Positions 28,818 to 42,151 of a stretch of 64,000 nucleotides of DNA are shown piece by piece. The translations under genes were made by a program, and so were the position numbers. How positions within the stretch are numbered: position 1 is the first letter of the stretch; each line of letters opens with the position of its first letter. This DNA is from Mycobacterium sp. MFM001 (GTDB taxonomy: Bacteria > Actinomycetota > Actinomycetes > Mycobacteriales > Mycobacteriaceae): NCBI RefSeq assembly GCF_003402475.1, contig NZ_BFAB01000003.1:310001-374000 (forward strand), read 5' to 3'. The notes beneath the pieces were generated by a model, which saw only the letters and a program-made list of their open reading frames with translations, searched no databases and had not been told where the DNA came from.

Positions 28818-31800
28818 CCTGAGGATCCCCGTCCGCTCGTTCGTGTCATGCGCCGAATCTGACGCGCCGCCACCGACAACGTCGCCAGATCCTTCTGCCC
28901 GCTTTCGTAGATCTCCGTGAGTGTGCGGCGCGCCCGCTCCACCCGCGACGCGCTGGTGTGTTCCCATTCGGCGATCTTCTCTTCCCCGCTTTCATCCGGC
29001 TCGCCCACGGCCAGCACGTCGAAACACAGCGCCCGCAACGACGCGTAGATGTCGTCACGAATCGCCAAGCGGGCCAACGAATGCCAGCGATCTGTGCGGG
29101 GCAGTTGGGACACCGCGGTCAGCAGGCCGTCGGTGCCCAGGCGGTCCATCAGCGCGAAGTAGGTGTCGGCGACCTCGGCGGCGTCGCGTTCGTCGATGTC
29201 GGCGATGTCGATGATGTCCAGCAGGCTGTACCGGTACAGCCCGGTGGCCACCATGTACGCCAACTCCTCCGATGCACCCTGCGAAACGAATTCGCCCGCT
29301 TCCTTTTCCACGATCGCCTTGTCGTCGCCGCGCAGCCACTCCGACATCCGCGGGGTCAGCGCCTGCACCTTCTTGGCGAATCGGTTGATCTCGGCGCCGA
29401 CCGCCAGCGGCTGCGGACGGTAGTTGAGCAGCCAGCGTCCCGCGCGGTCGATCAGCCTGCGGGTGTCCAGCGTCATCCGGTCCGACAACGTGACCGGCAC
29501 GTCCGCGTCGCGGATCTGCCGCCATATCTCCCCGACCCCGAAGATCGCATCGGTGGCGACGTAGGTCCGGACGGCGTCGACCTGGCCCACCCCGACGTCT
29601 TCGGTGATCCGGTAGGCGTAGGTGATCCCGCTGGTGTCCACCAAATCGTTGACCAGCATGGTGGTTACGATCTCGCGGCGCAGTTGGTGCGAGCGGATCT
29701 CGCTACCGAACCGCTCGCGCAGCACCGACGGAAAGTACTTCGGCAACCGGGCCGCGAACACTTCCTGATCCGGCAGGTCGGTGGCCAGCAGTTCGTCCTT
29801 GAGCCCTAGCTTCACATGCGCCATCAGCGTGGCGAGTTCGGGCGACGTGAGCCCCAGACCGGCTTCGGCGCGCCGGTGAATCTCCTTCTCCGACGGCAGC
29901 GCTTCGAGTTCGCGGTTCAGGCCGCGCTCGGCGACCAGGTACTTGATCTGGTCGGCGTGCACGGGCAGCAGGCTGGCGGCGTTAGTGCGGCTGGTGCCCA
30001 TCAGGTCGTTCTGGTCGACGTTGTCGGACAACACCAACTCGGCGACCTCGTCGGTCATCGACTCCAGCAGCTCCGTGCGCTCCTCGGGCTTGACCTTGCC
30101 CGCGGTGACCAGCGCGTCGATCAGGATCTTGATGTTGACCTCATGGTCGGAGCAGTCCACGCCGGCCGAATTATCCATTGCGTCGGTGTTGATCCGGCCG
30201 CCACACAGGTCGAACTCGACACGGCCCAGCGACGTGACGCCCAGGTTGCCGCCCTCGGCAATCACCTTGGCGCGCACCTGGTTTGCGTTGACGCGCACGG
30301 GGTCGTTGGCCCGGTCCCCCACATCGGCGTCGGACTCGGTTTCGGCCTTGATGTAGGTCCCGATGCCGCCGTTGTACAGCAGGTCCACCGGCGCCTTGAG
30401 GATCGCGCGCACCAGGTTCGGCGGCGCCATCTCGCTGACGTCGTCCTCGATCCCCAGCGCAGCACGGACCTGCTCGCTGATCGGGATCGCTTTGTGCTCG
30501 CGGCTGTGCACGCCGCCGCCCTCGCTGATCAGCGAGGTGTCGTAGTCGTCCCAGCTGGAGCGGGGCATGTCGAACAGTCGCTTGCGCTCGTCCCATGAGC
30601 GCGCCGCGTCGGGATCCGGGTCGAGGAAGATGTGCCGATGGTCGAAGGCGGCGACCAGCCGAATGTGCTTGGACAGCAACATGCCGTTGCCGAACACGTC
30701 GCCGCTCATGTCGCCGATGCCGACGACGGTGAAGTCCTCGCTTTGGGTGTCAACTCCCATTTCGCGGAAGTGGCGCTTGACGGCTTCCCATGCGCCGCGG
30801 GCGGTGATGCCCATCGCCTTGTGGTCGTAGCCGACCGATCCGCCGGAGGCGAACGCGTCGCCCAGCCAGAACCCGTAGCACTTGGCGACATCGTTGGCGA
30901 TGTCGGAGAACGCGGCGGTCCCCTTGTCGGCGGCCACCACCAGGTAGGCGTCGTCGCCGTCGCGGCGCACCACCTCGGGCGGGGCGCTGACCTCACCGGT
31001 GGTGTGGTCGACGTTGTCGGTGATTTCGAGCATGCCCGAGATGAACAGCTTGTAGCATGCGACGCCTTCCTCGCGGCCGGCGTCGCGGTCCCCGGCCGGG
31101 TCGCCGGTCGGCAGCGGCGGCCGCTTGACGACGAAGCCGCCTTTGGCGCCGACCGGCACGATGACGGCGTTCTTCACCGCCTGCGCCTTGACCAGGCCGA
31201 GGATTTCGGTGCGGAAGTCTTCGCGGCGGTCCGACCAGCGCAGCCCGCCGCGCGCGACGTGGCCGAATCGCAGGTGTACGCCTTCGACGCGCGGCGAGTA
31301 GACGAAGATCTCGAACTTGGGCCGCGGCAGCGGCAGCTCGTCGACCAGCTGGGCGTCGAGCTTCAGCGACAGCACGTTTTTGGCTCGCACCGAATCTTCG
31401 CGTGTCACAAAGTAATTGGTTCGCAGCGTCGCCTGGATCAGCGATGCGAATGCCCGCAGGATCCGGTCGGTGTCCAGGCTCTGCAGCGCGTCGATGTCCG
31501 CGGCGACCGCAGCGACCGCCGCTTGCGCATCGCGGCTCTTGGACGTGTCCGACGGATCGAACAGCGCCTCGAACAGTGCCACCAGCGCCGCTGCGGTGTG
31601 CGGGTTCTCGTTGACCACCGATTCGATGTGGGTCTGGCTGTAGGGAAATGCGGCCTGCCGCAGATACTTTGCGTACGCCCGCAGCAGGACCACTTGTTGC
31701 CAGGTGAGGTTTGCCCGCAACACCAGCTCGTTGAACCGGTCGATCTCCACGCGGCCCTGCCAAATAGCGGTCACCGCGTCGGCGAATCGCTGTGCGGCGG

Positions 31801-33664
31801 CTTCGCGTTCGGGCCCCTGCGGAGCCAGTGAGATCGTCGGATGCGGCGAGATCTTGAACTGGTAGATCCACACCTCCAGCCCGTCCGCCCGGGTCACGGT
31901 GAACGGGCGCTCTTCGAGGACCACCACGCCCATCGATTGCAGCATGGGCAGCAGCCGGCTCAACGACGCGGTTCGCCCACCCAAATACCATGTCAGCAGC
32001 GCGATTCCGTCGCCTTCGTCATGGTCGGAGAACACCAGTTTGACCGAATCGTCCGTCAACGATTCGATGGCGGCGATGTCCTTGATGGCGTCGACGGGGC
32101 TGACGGCCTGTTTGTAGGTCTCGGGGAAAGCCGCCGCGTAGTGTTCGGCCTGCGGCAGCGCAATTGCGCCGCTCTGCACGGCGCCGAGCAAGCGGTCAGC
32201 CCAGGTGCGGGCGGCCTCGGTCAGCAGGGCCTGAATGCGTGTCCGGTTGTCTTCGGAGGTGTCGACGCTGGCGTGCGCATCCGGCAGCCGAACCACGAAA
32301 TGCACCAGCGCCCACGGCGCTTCGCTGACCCGCGCGGTGTATTCCAGGCTGGTGCCGCCGAATTCGCGAACCAGGATGTCCTGCATCTCCAGCCGGACAG
32401 CCGTGGTGTAGCGGTCGCGTGGCAGGTAAACCAGGCACGACACCAGTTGGCCGGGCTCGTCGGCGCGCAGGAAAAGCAGTGCGCGGCGCCGTGATCCGAG
32501 ATCCACCACGGCCATCGCCATGGTCAGCAGCCGCTCGGCGTCCAGCGCGAACAGCTCCGAGCGCGGTACGGTCTGGATGATGTCGAGCAGCAGCTGTCCC
32601 GGATGGCTGGGATCGCGTTCGGCCAGTTCGAGCGCCTGCTGAACCCGCCCGGCGATCAGCGGGATCTCCAGCACGTTGGCGTTCATCGCGGCGACCGTGA
32701 ACAGGCCGACGAAGCGGTGCTCGACGATGCCGTCCCCGTCGTTTTCGCGGATGACCGCGATGTAGGGGTAGGCGCCGAAGCGTACATAGCTGGGAACGGT
32801 GGCCTGGGCGAGCACCAGCAGTTTGGTGTCGTCGGTCAGCCGGGGTCGCAAGGCCTTGCGCAGCCGCAGCACACCCAGCCGCGTCGACTCGTCGACCGAG
32901 ATCTGCCCATCGCTTACCGCCCCGCGTTGGTAGCCGAGCAGCACGAAGTGCCCGTCGGCCAGCCAGCGCAACAGCGCGGCGACGTCGGTGCGGTCCGGGG
33001 CCGAGAAGTGGTCGTCGGCATTGGTTTCGACTCGGCCGGCCAAATTGTCGAGGGCAGCGGCCATGGCTGTCGAATCCGCCGCGACCTGACGGACGTCGGC
33101 TAACACGTTGGGCAGCAGGCGCTCGGCGTCCGCCAGCGCCTTGTGATGCACCGACGGTGAGAGCTGGACGTGAATCCACATCTCGTCAACGCCGTCGGGT
33201 TCAATGCCCTCCAAATCGCCGTCCGGGCCGCGGCGCACCCCAAACACCGGGTTCATGATGCCGACGTAGGCCACCCCGAGCCGATGCAGCAGGACCGCCA
33301 CCGAATCCATCAGCATGGCGCCGTGCTCGGTGACCACCTGCATCGCGGGTCCCAACCCGGCCGCGTCGTCGGCTGGGTATACGGCAACGCGGGTTTCGCC
33401 GGGCCGGCGGTGCTGCGCGAGCCGGAAGTGAGCGCTCAGCATCGCCGGCGTCACCGCCTGGACAGCGGCCCGATTCAGGACGGCGGTGTCGGCGAACTGG
33501 CGCTCGGTCTCGGGCGCGTCGCCGTGCGGGCCGCGATAGGTGGCGGCGTAAGCCCTCGGAATCCAGGGCGGAAGCTCGTCGACGCTGGTGAACTCGGCCC
33601 ACCCCGCCGGCAGGCGGAAGCTCTGGCCTGACGGCGGTGCGGGCTGGGCTGGTCCCACCGTCAC
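28814..33664 (-). CDS. gdh: NAD-specific glutamate dehydrogenase, 180-kDa class
   Basis: The 1616-residue enzyme oxidatively deaminates glutamate to 2-oxoglutarate with NAD. The long N-terminal half carries the ACT-like regulatory domains of the L-180 class, and the catalytic domain near residues 800-1150 contains [19 protein letters not shown] and [14 protein letters not shown] (substrate-binding lysine). Size matches M. tuberculosis Gdh (about 1624), which is regulated by GarA. Start is GTG 33664. The stop overlaps the thioesterase start. With KorAB, also in this window, it connects to the 2-oxoglutarate node. Confidence 0.96.
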   Translation of the reverse strand: MTVGPAQPAPPSGQSFRLPAGWAEFTSVDELPPWIPRAYAATYRGPHGDAPETERQFADTAVLNRAAVQAVTPAMLSAHFRLAQHRRPGETRVAVYPADDAAGLGPAMQVVTEHGAMLMDSVAVLLHRLGVAYVGIMNPVFGVRRGPDGDLEGIEPDGVDEMWIHVQLSPSVHHKALADAERLLPNVLADVRQVAADSTAMAAALDNLAGRVETNADDHFSAPDRTDVAALLRWLADGHFVLLGYQRGAVSDGQISVDESTRLGVLRLRKALRPRLTDDTKLLVLAQATVPSYVRFGAYPYIAVIRENDGDGIVEHRFVGLFTVAAMNANVLEIPLIAGRVQQALELAERDPSHPGQLLLDIIQTVPRSELFALDAERLLTMAMAVVDLGSRRRALLFLRADEPGQLVSCLVYLPRDRYTTAVRLEMQDILVREFGGTSLEYTARVSEAPWALVHFVVRLPDAHASVDTSEDNRTRIQALLTEAARTWADRLLGAVQSGAIALPQAEHYAAAFPETYKQAVSPVDAIKDIAAIESLTDDSVKLVFSDHDEGDGIALLTWYLGGRTASLSRLLPMLQSMGVVVLEERPFTVTRADGLEVWIYQFKISPHPTISLAPQGPEREAAAQRFADAVTAIWQGRVEIDRFNELVLRANLTWQQVVLLRAYAKYLRQAAFPYSQTHIESVVNENPHTAAALVALFEALFDPSDTSKSRDAQAAVAAVAADIDALQSLDTDRILRAFASLIQATLRTNYFVTREDSVRAKNVLSLKLDAQLVDELPLPRPKFEIFVYSPRVEGVHLRFGHVARGGLRWSDRREDFRTEILGLVKAQAVKNAVIVPVGAKGGFVVKRPPLPTGDPAGDRDAGREEGVACYKLFISGMLEITDNVDHTTGEVSAPPEVVRRDGDDAYLVVAADKGTAAFSDIANDVAKCYGFWLGDAFASGGSVGYDHKAMGITARGAWEAVKRHFREMGVDTQSEDFTVVGIGDMSGDVFGNGMLLSKHIRLVAAFDHRHIFLDPDPDAARSWDERKRLFDMPRSSWDDYDTSLISEGGGVHSREHKAIPISEQVRAALGIEDDVSEMAPPNLVRAILKAPVDLLYNGGIGTYIKAETESDADVGDRANDPVRVNANQVRAKVIAEGGNLGVTSLGRVEFDLCGGRINTDAMDNSAGVDCSDHEVNIKILIDALVTAGKVKPEERTELLESMTDEVAELVLSDNVDQNDLMGTSRTNAASLLPVHADQIKYLVAERGLNRELEALPSEKEIHRRAEAGLGLTSPELATLMAHVKLGLKDELLATDLPDQEVFAARLPKYFPSVLRERFGSEIRSHQLRREIVTTMLVNDLVDTSGITYAYRITEDVGVGQVDAVRTYVATDAIFGVGEIWRQIRDADVPVTLSDRMTLDTRRLIDRAGRWLLNYRPQPLAVGAEINRFAKKVQALTPRMSEWLRGDDKAIVEKEAGEFVSQGASEELAYMVATGLYRYSLLDIIDIADIDERDAAEVADTYFALMDRLGTDGLLTAVSQLPRTDRWHSLARLAIRDDIYASLRALCFDVLAVGEPDESGEEKIAEWEHTSASRVERARRTLTEIYESGQKDLATLSVAARQIRRMTRTSGRGSSG

Positions 33665-33713
33665 ACCGACCGCTCCTCAATCAGCACGCATACGAGCGCT
33701 GGTATCGGAGACA

Positions 33714-35390
<1,677 letters not shown>

Positions 35391-35424
35391 GCAGCAGTGT
35401 TACCTCTCTGGGCTTTGTTGTCGT

Positions 35425-35468
35425 GCGGCGACCCCTGCGCCCGGCTTCGCCGCGCTTGCGATCGCCGC
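35425..35468. repeat. 44-nt dispersed repeat, copy 3
   Basis: It is the same element as at 20950 and 21004, in the same orientation, lacking one A (GACCCCTGCG in place of GACCCACTGCG). It fills most of the ettA-ssb intergenic gap. Confidence 0.85.
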
Positions 35469-35513
35469 AAGATTGCTCGCGCCCCATCCTAGGCACCGCT
35501 GCGGTGATGCCGT

Positions 35514-35960
35514 TCAGGCCGATAGCGGCAGCCCGGTCTCGGCCTCCTCTGTGTCGTCGGCCGCGGACTCGGATGGCGACGGCGTCGCGGTGTCCGCGTC
35601 GACGGCGACCGTCTTTTCGACGTGGGCGATGCAGCGAGACAGGTCCGGGCCGACGGACGTCGCGCGCATCTCCAGAGTCGAGCGCCGGATGCCGTCGCGG
35701 TCCTCGTATTCGCTGGTGTGGACATGTCCCACCACGATCACGGCCGAGCCCTTGCGCAGCGAGGCGCCCACCCCGGTGACCAGCCGGCCCCAGCAGTTGA
35801 CGGTGACAAACAACGAGTTGCCGGGCTCCCATGTGCCGTCGGCGCCGCGTCGGCGCGAGTTGCTCGCGACCCGGAACTTGATCACCTCTTGGTCGCCGAC
35901 CTGGCGGCGCTGCAGGTCGTTGACGATGTTGCCGACTACGGTCAGCGGCGTTTCGAACAT
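35514..35960 (-). CDS. Second single-stranded DNA-binding protein (SsbB-like)
   Basis: The 148-residue protein has an OB-fold of the SSB type: FETPLTVVGNIVNDLQRRQV, then SLFVTVNCWGRLVTGVGASL and KGSAVIVVGHVHTSEYEDRDG. A short acidic tail follows (AADDTEEAETG) without the canonical DDEPPF tip of SsbA. It is the paralogous SSB encoded at Rv2478c, likely a stress or recombination variant. It is upstream of ettA across the repeat. Confidence 0.9.
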   Translation of the reverse strand: MFETPLTVVGNIVNDLQRRQVGDQEVIKFRVASNSRRRGADGTWEPGNSLFVTVNCWGRLVTGVGASLRKGSAVIVVGHVHTSEYEDRDGIRRSTLEMRATSVGPDLSRCIAHVEKTVAVDADTATPSPSESAADDTEEAETGLPLSA

Positions 35961-36159
35961 TGCTCATTCCTTTCGGTTGGAGTTGCTGGCACTCATTCAG
36001 CGCCGCGACGCCGACAACAGACGACACACCGCCTGGTGTCACCGGTGAGGCTGTGGACAATGGGCCAACTGTGGATCGCCACCAGTTCGCGAAGCAGAAG
36101 CCACGGTCGTGACTCGGCCAGAACTACAGCCTTAGCGTCTGTTTCGCGAGAAACCGCGG

Positions 36160-38148
36160 CTAGCCCCGCGGCGAGGTGTCGCGGCGCGCCAACTCGGCGA
36201 GCATCGCGTTGTAGGCGGCCAGCTCGGCGTCGTCGTCGCGCTCGGCGGCACGGTCCAGCCGCCGCGCGGTGCGCTGGTCGCTGCGGGTCCACTGCACCAG
36301 CAACGCGATCATCACGATCACCAGCGGGATTTCGCCTGCCGCCCAAGCGATTCCGCCGCCGAGTCGCTGGTCGCCGAGCAGATCGGTGTGCCAGCTCAGA
36401 TGCAGCGACCGGTAGAAGCTTTCGCCGAGTACCTCGCGGGTGCTCATCAGCACCACCCCGAAAAAGGCGTGCAGCGGCAGCGACGCGAACACCACCGCCA
36501 CCTTGGCCAGCGGCGGGATGGGCCGCGGGGTGGGGTCGACGCCGATCACCACCCAGTAGAAGAGGTAGCCGCTGAGCAGGAAGTGCACGTTCATCAGCAG
36601 GTGGCCCATATGACTGCCCGCCGCCGCGTCGAAGATGCCGCCGAGGTAGAGCCCGTAAAACCCGGCGACGAACAGCACGGTGGCCACCACCGGGTTGGTG
36701 AGGAACCGCGAGAGCCGGCTGTGCAGCGCGGCGAGAAGCCATTCCCGCATGCCGGGCGGATCGCTGGGTGGCAGCGCCCGCAACGCCAGGCTGACCGGCG
36801 CCCCCAGCACCAACAGCACCGGCACCAGCATCGACAGCACCATGTGGGCCGCCATGTGCATGCTGAACATCGCCGGCATGTAGCGGCCCACTCCCGACGA
36901 CGTCGCGAACAGCAGCGCCGCGCAGCCCAGCAGCCACGCGAGCGTCCGGCCGCGCGGCCAGTGATCGCCGCGGCGGCGAAGCCGGCGCACCCCGGCCAGA
37001 TACAGCCCGGCGAACACGACCGCCGCGGTGCCGAAGATCAGGTCGAAGCGCCAGTCGAAGAGCACCCGGGCCACCGTGGGCGGCCCGTCGAAGTCGTAGC
37101 CGATCGCGACCTCGGGTATCGAGGGGTTGAGGATCGGCGGCGGTGGCGGCGGGGTGCGGCCCAGCCCGACGGCGATACCGAACGTCAGGCCGAACACCGC
37201 GGCCTCGATTGCCGCCAACCGGACCAACCCAAAATGTGAGCTTGAATCTGCTTGCAGCGCAACAACTCCCACGCGACGCTGACGCCAGCCGACGAGACCC
37301 AGCAGGCACAGGGCGACGGCCTTGGCGATCACCAGCCGCCCGTAGCCGGTGCTCAGCAGGTCGGCCGGAACCACGCGCACCAGGGCGTTGACGACCCCGC
37401 TGAGCGCCATCGCGGCAAAGCACCACAACGCCAGCGTCGAGAACCGCCGCGCGGCCAGGTCGGTGTGCTCCCCGCCGCGAATCGCGTGGACCAGCAGGAC
37501 CAGCAGACCGCCGGCCCACAGGCCGGCGGCAACCAAGTGGATCAACAGGCTGTTGGTGGCCAGGTCATGCGACCCGCCGGCCGACGAGTGACCGGTCAGC
37601 CCAAGCGGCACCAGCGTCACCAGCGACCCGGCCAACAGCAACGGCGTCGCTGACCAGCGCAGCACCGGCAGGCTCACCAGCATCACCGCGGCGGCCAAAA
37701 ACGCGGTCCACCGCCACGCCGTCGCGACGTTGATCAGGCTGGCCAGCGACCACAGCGTCGCCGGGTTGAGGTGAGCGCTCAGCGGCTGACCCGAAACGTC
37801 GGAGATGGTCAGCGGGACCAGCAGCGCCGCACACACTGCCCACACGCCGGCGGCCACCGTCCCCAGCCGCAACGCGCGGTAGCCGTCGGCGTCCAGCACG
37901 CCGCTGTCCTGCGGCGGCACCAGAAACGCCGCGAACAGAAACGACCCGACCGCCACCACGGCGGCGATCTCCCCGGCCGCCCGCACGAACGGCAACCCCA
38001 GCGTGGTGACCGGACCCGGATCGGGCAGCCCGGTGGCGGTCAGCGCGTCGGCCAGCGACAACGCCGCGATCCCCGCCGCGGTGCAGCCCGCCAGCGCGGC
38101 CACGCCGACCAGCAGCGGCCACACCACCGCACGTCGGGCGTCCGTCAT
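36160..38148 (-). CDS. CopD/CtaG fusion membrane protein, cytochrome oxidase copper insertion (Rv0102-like)
   Basis: The 662-residue integral membrane protein has about 14 hydrophobic helices. The N-terminal half is a CopD-like copper-transport domain (helices through about 330), and the C-terminal half (about 380-630) is caa3-type CtaG with the histidine-rich helix MFSMHMAAHMVLSMLVP. Such fusions deliver copper for cytochrome oxidase assembly. Length matches M. tuberculosis Rv0102 (661), which lies elsewhere in that genome. ATG 38148 (MTDARRAVVW) precedes the first helix. It follows plsB2 by only 20 nt on the same strand. Confidence 0.88.
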   Translation of the reverse strand: MTDARRAVVWPLLVGVAALAGCTAAGIAALSLADALTATGLPDPGPVTTLGLPFVRAAGEIAAVVAVGSFLFAAFLVPPQDSGVLDADGYRALRLGTVAAGVWAVCAALLVPLTISDVSGQPLSAHLNPATLWSLASLINVATAWRWTAFLAAAVMLVSLPVLRWSATPLLLAGSLVTLVPLGLTGHSSAGGSHDLATNSLLIHLVAAGLWAGGLLVLLVHAIRGGEHTDLAARRFSTLALWCFAAMALSGVVNALVRVVPADLLSTGYGRLVIAKAVALCLLGLVGWRQRRVGVVALQADSSSHFGLVRLAAIEAAVFGLTFGIAVGLGRTPPPPPPILNPSIPEVAIGYDFDGPPTVARVLFDWRFDLIFGTAAVVFAGLYLAGVRRLRRRGDHWPRGRTLAWLLGCAALLFATSSGVGRYMPAMFSMHMAAHMVLSMLVPVLLVLGAPVSLALRALPPSDPPGMREWLLAALHSRLSRFLTNPVVATVLFVAGFYGLYLGGIFDAAAGSHMGHLLMNVHFLLSGYLFYWVVIGVDPTPRPIPPLAKVAVVFASLPLHAFFGVVLMSTREVLGESFYRSLHLSWHTDLLGDQRLGGGIAWAAGEIPLVIVMIALLVQWTRSDQRTARRLDRAAERDDDAELAAYNAMLAELARRDTSPRG

Positions 38149-38167
38149 AACTACAGCGTATGGCCCA

Positions 38168-40507
38168 CTATCCCGCCGCCCGCCGCGACTCGACTTCGCG
38201 GGCGACGAACTGATTGCGCGCGATCTGCGCGACGTGGTCGAAATCCCTGAGGATTCTCCGCAATTCGGTGCGGAATGCGGTCCGGCGCTCGGCCAGGTCA
38301 GGTGCGGGCTCCAACAGCTGCTGGTCCGCGGCGACCTGCCGTGCCGTCGCAAACAGCAGCGTGGAGACCGGCTCGCTGCTGCTCACCCGGCCCTGCGCGA
38401 CGTACTGGCGGCCGACGCCGAGCGCCAATTGGGTCAGGTCCTTCTCGCCGATGTCCGCCGGGGCGTCGCGCAGTACGTCGGCGACAATCTCGTACGCCTC
38501 GAAGAACACCCGCAGCATCGCGTCCGACATCAGCGGTCGTTTGGCGTACAGCATTGCGTCGATCTCGTCGCCGCCCGCCGCGACGTGGGCTTCCCAATCG
38601 GAGTGCCAGGCCATCTCTTCTGCGATGTTGTTGCGGAATGACGCCGAATCAGCGAAGTAGAAGTCGAACTTCAGTAGATCGCGAAGCCGCATGGCCTGCG
38701 TCCAGAAGGCTTCCACCCGATCGCCCTCGGCGTGGGCGGCGTGTGCCAGGGCCAGCTCGACGATCGAGGTCTCCAGGAAGGCGTGGATCACCGAGTTGCG
38801 GTAGAACGCCGCGGTGTGCTCGTCTTCGGGCGCGATGCGCCACACCGGTTCTCGTCCGCCGTCGACGCGGGTGACCGGATGGCCATTGGACAGTGCGTCC
38901 ACCGCCGCGCGGACACCCTCGGTGGTGCGCAGCCGCAGTGCGCTGGTGGTGACCGGGGTTTGCTTGCGCTCCAGGTAGTCCAGTGAGTCCTGCAGCGTGT
39001 GGTGCAGCTGGCGCAGGGTCAGCGCGACGCCGTGCGTGGTCAGCAGCAGCGCCGACACCAGCCCGGTGGCGTTCACCGGCGTTGCCCGCAGAATGCGCCA
39101 CGCGACTTCGAACGACATCTTTTGCAGCGCAAGCCGTTTGGCGGCCGGATCGGCGGCTGTCGGGCCACCCGCCGGGCCGAGGTATTGGCGCATCGAGACC
39201 GCTTCGGGGAAGCGGACGTAGATCTTGCCGTAGTTGCGCTCGCCCTGGGCCTTGATGAAGTTGTACAGCCAGCCGACGCCTTCGGCTTTCTTTTCCGCGC
39301 CGCGCGCGTAGGCCGCGTATTCGGCGGTCTCGTGCAGCTGGTCGAAGCTGATCGAAACTCCTTGCAACAGAATGTCGTCGCTGCGGCCGTCTAGGTAGGC
39401 GTCGGCCACGTAGCTCATCAGGCCGAGCTTGGGCGGCAGCATCTTGCCGGTGCGCGAGCGGGTGCCCTCGATGGACCAGCTCAGGTTGAACCGCTTCTCG
39501 ACGACGTAGCCCACGTACTGTCTGAGCACGTACTTGTAGAGCTGGTTGTCGCCGATGTTGCGGCGAATGAAGATGACACCGGAGCGGCGCAGCAGCGGGC
39601 CCATCACCCCGAATGCCAGGTTGATGCCGGCGAATACGTGCACCGGCGGGAGCCGGTTCTCCTGCATGGCGACCGGCATGACCGCGCCGTCGATGTAGGA
39701 CCGGTGCGAGAACAGCAGCACTGCGGGATGGGTCTCCAGCGCGGTGCGCATGGCCGCCACTTGGTACTCGTCGTAGTCGATTTCGGGGTCGAAGCCCCGG
39801 CTGAGCAACCTGCCCAGCACCGACACCAGGTCGACGGACACTCGGCTCCAGCCGGTGGCAAGCTCGTCGAGCATCTTGCCGGCTTCCTCGAGTGTGGCGC
39901 CCGGGATCTTCTCCAGTCCGGCGCGGAATCGCGCGGAGGCCAAGATCTCCGGCTTCACCAGCCGCGGAGACTTGTACTGCGGCCCCAGGATGCGGTATTC
40001 GGCGCGTTCCAGCGCCAGGATGGCCCGGCGTGCGACGAAATGTGCGAAATCCCTGGGGTTTTCGCCGACAGTGAGATCACGCCACTGCTGGCGCAACTCG
40101 GAGACCTTCGCGGATTCGCCGACCACCACCCTGGCCCGGGACGGCTCGGAGCTCACCACGCGACGCTGCTGACGCTCGTTGGGGTGGTAGGGATCGCGTC
40201 CCGGCAGCAGAGCCGCCACCCTGCTCAGCGCGGACGCGCCCGCGCGTGGCAGCCAGAAGACCCGCACCGGGACGATCGAGCGGTCCTCGTCGGCCTCCAG
40301 CTGCTCGACGAGCTGGGCCAGTGCTGCTGGCTCTGGGTCATGTGGAGGCAGCTGCAGCACGTCGACCTTGGTGTCGGGGTACCGCTTACGTTGCTGCCCC
40401 AACCACTCCGAGACCAGCTCCGCCTCCACCGGCGAGGAAATCGACGCCAACACCAGCGTGTCGTCGGTGGTGGTCAATGTGCCGATGTCGGCGCCCGGCT
40501 TTCTCAC
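38168..40507 (-). CDS. plsB2: Glycerol-3-phosphate 1-O-acyltransferase PlsB2
   Basis: This acyltransferase makes lysophosphatidate, the first step of phospholipid and triacylglycerol synthesis. In 779 residues the HX4D catalytic motif is FSHRSYIDG (about 281-287), and later signature segments include [16 protein letters not shown] and the hydrophobic VSISFDQL. It is a membrane-associated protein. GTG 40507 overlaps the stop of the HAD-AGPAT gene (GTGA), so both acylation steps are translated as a unit. Length fits Rv2482c (789). Confidence 0.95.
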   Translation of the reverse strand: MRKPGADIGTLTTTDDTLVLASISSPVEAELVSEWLGQQRKRYPDTKVDVLQLPPHDPEPAALAQLVEQLEADEDRSIVPVRVFWLPRAGASALSRVAALLPGRDPYHPNERQQRRVVSSEPSRARVVVGESAKVSELRQQWRDLTVGENPRDFAHFVARRAILALERAEYRILGPQYKSPRLVKPEILASARFRAGLEKIPGATLEEAGKMLDELATGWSRVSVDLVSVLGRLLSRGFDPEIDYDEYQVAAMRTALETHPAVLLFSHRSYIDGAVMPVAMQENRLPPVHVFAGINLAFGVMGPLLRRSGVIFIRRNIGDNQLYKYVLRQYVGYVVEKRFNLSWSIEGTRSRTGKMLPPKLGLMSYVADAYLDGRSDDILLQGVSISFDQLHETAEYAAYARGAEKKAEGVGWLYNFIKAQGERNYGKIYVRFPEAVSMRQYLGPAGGPTAADPAAKRLALQKMSFEVAWRILRATPVNATGLVSALLLTTHGVALTLRQLHHTLQDSLDYLERKQTPVTTSALRLRTTEGVRAAVDALSNGHPVTRVDGGREPVWRIAPEDEHTAAFYRNSVIHAFLETSIVELALAHAAHAEGDRVEAFWTQAMRLRDLLKFDFYFADSASFRNNIAEEMAWHSDWEAHVAAGGDEIDAMLYAKRPLMSDAMLRVFFEAYEIVADVLRDAPADIGEKDLTQLALGVGRQYVAQGRVSSSEPVSTLLFATARQVAADQQLLEPAPDLAERRTAFRTELRRILRDFDHVAQIARNQFVAREVESRRAAG

Positions 40508-42102
40508 GATCGGCCCTTCGGCCGGGGTTGCGCCTTGGCGGCCTTCTTCGCCGGCGTCTTGGCGGCCTTCTTCGCGGCGCGCTTGCGGGGCGGCGCTTTG
40601 GTCACCCGGGTGTACAGAGCGGCTTCGGGTAGTTGGTCGACCGGCCAGTCGGCCAACGTGTCCAAATACAGCTGGCGCACTTCGGCAATCCGGTCCGGCA
40701 GCGTGTCGACGCTCCAGTTGCTGACCGAAATCGGCGGGAACACAGCAACATCCACCGTGCCCGGGTTCATCGTGGAGGAGTTTCGCGCGGCGACGATCTC
40801 CGCGTTGCGGATCACGATCGGCACGATCGGGATTCCGGCGGCCATCGCGATGCGGAACGGCCCCTTCTTGAACGGCCCGACGGTGGTGGTGTCCATCCGG
40901 GTGCCCTCGGGCGCGATCACGATCGACAGTCCCTTTTTGGCGCGCTCTTCGACCTCGTGCAGCGACTCCACCGCGGCCGTCGGATCGTCGCGGTCGATGA
41001 ACACGGCGTCCAGCAGCTTGCCGAGCGTGCCCATGATCGGGTCGCTTTCCAGCTCCTTCTTGCCCACACCAATCCAGTTGTCGCGCACCAACGCAGCGGT
41101 GATGATCGGGTCGGCCTGGTTGCGGTGATTGAAGATGAACACGGCCGGGCGCTGCGCCGTCAGGTTCTCCGCGCCAATCACGTTGAGGTGCACGCCGCTG
41201 GCCACCAGCAGCAGCTGCGACCAGGTGGAGGTGAAGAAGTTCACGCCGCGACGGCGGTTTCGGGTCAGCAGCCCGATGCCCACCGCGCCGGCAGCGACAG
41301 GAAACGCCGAGCCGATGCCGGCCAAAGCCCGCAGCTGCGAGCGGATGCCGACGCCGCCGCGGCTGGTGAAGCGCAGGATCGGCCAACCGCGACGGCGGGC
41401 GACCGCGGCCATCTTGCCCTCGGGGTTGGTCGGGCGGGGATTTCCGACCAGATACATCAGCGCGACGTCCTCGTCGCCGTCGGCGTAGAAGTAGCTGTCC
41501 TTCAAGTCGATACCGTGTTCGGCGGCGAACTGCTGCACGGCCGCCGCCTTGCCCGGTCCCCACAGAATCGGCTTGACCACTTTGCCGGTGAGGACCCCGT
41601 TCTCGTCGGTTTCGAACTTGTTGGTCAGCGTGTTGGGAATGCCAAGAAATCGAGCAACGGGCTCCACCTGCAGCGTCAGCGCCGACGAACTGAGCACCAC
41701 GGTGTGGCCGCGAGCGAGGTGGGCGCGCACCAATTCCCGCATCTCCGGGTAGATCCGGCTCTCGATCTTCTGCGCGAACAACCGCTCGCCGATTTCCTCC
41801 ATGTCGGACAGCGGGCGGCCGCGCAGCGCCGACGACGCCTTGAGGATGAGTTCCTCGAACTCGATGCGCCCGAGTTGATGATTCAGGCCGGCCTGGATCA
41901 TCCCGATCAGCTCACCCACGCCCATCTCGCGGCGCCGGAAGCGCTCCTGGGTCAAGATGACGCCGGTGAAGCCTGCGACCAGGGTGCCGTCCAGGTCGAA
42001 AAACGCGCCGATCTTTGGGCCGGGCGGACTGGCCATGATTTCAGCGACCGACCCGGGCAACCGGAGATCGCGCGGCTGCTTGCGCTTTTCCGCCCCGGTC
42101 AT
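40504..42102 (-). CDS. plsC: HAD-like phosphatase/1-acylglycerol-3-phosphate acyltransferase fusion (Rv2483c-like)
   Basis: The 532-residue protein joins an N-terminal SerB-like HAD domain ([11 protein letters not shown] at about 34-44, then [13 protein letters not shown]) to a C-terminal PlsC acyltransferase domain with the NHRNQAD (HX4D-type) and FPEGT-type APEGTRMD motifs. It acylates lysophosphatidate to phosphatidate; the HAD domain may dephosphorylate the product to diacylglycerol (inference). The tail is Lys/Ala/Pro rich ([17 protein letters not shown]). ATG 42102 is preceded by GAGGAGGAG supplied by the 43-nt repeat. It is coupled to plsB2. Confidence 0.92.
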   Translation of the reverse strand: MTGAEKRKQPRDLRLPGSVAEIMASPPGPKIGAFFDLDGTLVAGFTGVILTQERFRRREMGVGELIGMIQAGLNHQLGRIEFEELILKASSALRGRPLSDMEEIGERLFAQKIESRIYPEMRELVRAHLARGHTVVLSSSALTLQVEPVARFLGIPNTLTNKFETDENGVLTGKVVKPILWGPGKAAAVQQFAAEHGIDLKDSYFYADGDEDVALMYLVGNPRPTNPEGKMAAVARRRGWPILRFTSRGGVGIRSQLRALAGIGSAFPVAAGAVGIGLLTRNRRRGVNFFTSTWSQLLLVASGVHLNVIGAENLTAQRPAVFIFNHRNQADPIITAALVRDNWIGVGKKELESDPIMGTLGKLLDAVFIDRDDPTAAVESLHEVEERAKKGLSIVIAPEGTRMDTTTVGPFKKGPFRIAMAAGIPIVPIVIRNAEIVAARNSSTMNPGTVDVAVFPPISVSNWSVDTLPDRIAEVRQLYLDTLADWPVDQLPEAALYTRVTKAPPRKRAAKKAAKTPAKKAAKAQPRPKGRS

Positions 42103-42104
42103 TT

Positions 42105-42147
42105 GCGCCGCTCCTCCTCATCGCTTCGCTCTGCATCGTCGCCGGCG
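42105..42147. repeat. 43-nt dispersed repeat, copy 2, supplying the plsC ribosome binding site
   Basis: This copy matches 28770-28812 except at two positions. On the minus strand it encodes AERSDEEERR and puts GATGAGGAGGAG just before the plsC ATG. A tiny frame [18 protein letters not shown] lies here and its stop overlaps the plsC start (AAATGACC). Confidence 0.85.
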
Positions 42148-42151
42148 CGGG

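Noticed and set aside
40508..41563. Upstream extension of the plsB2 frame (Arg/Gly-rich)
   Set aside because: It is a shadow of the HAD-AGPAT gene in another frame; the GTG at 40507 with GTGA overlap is the likely start.
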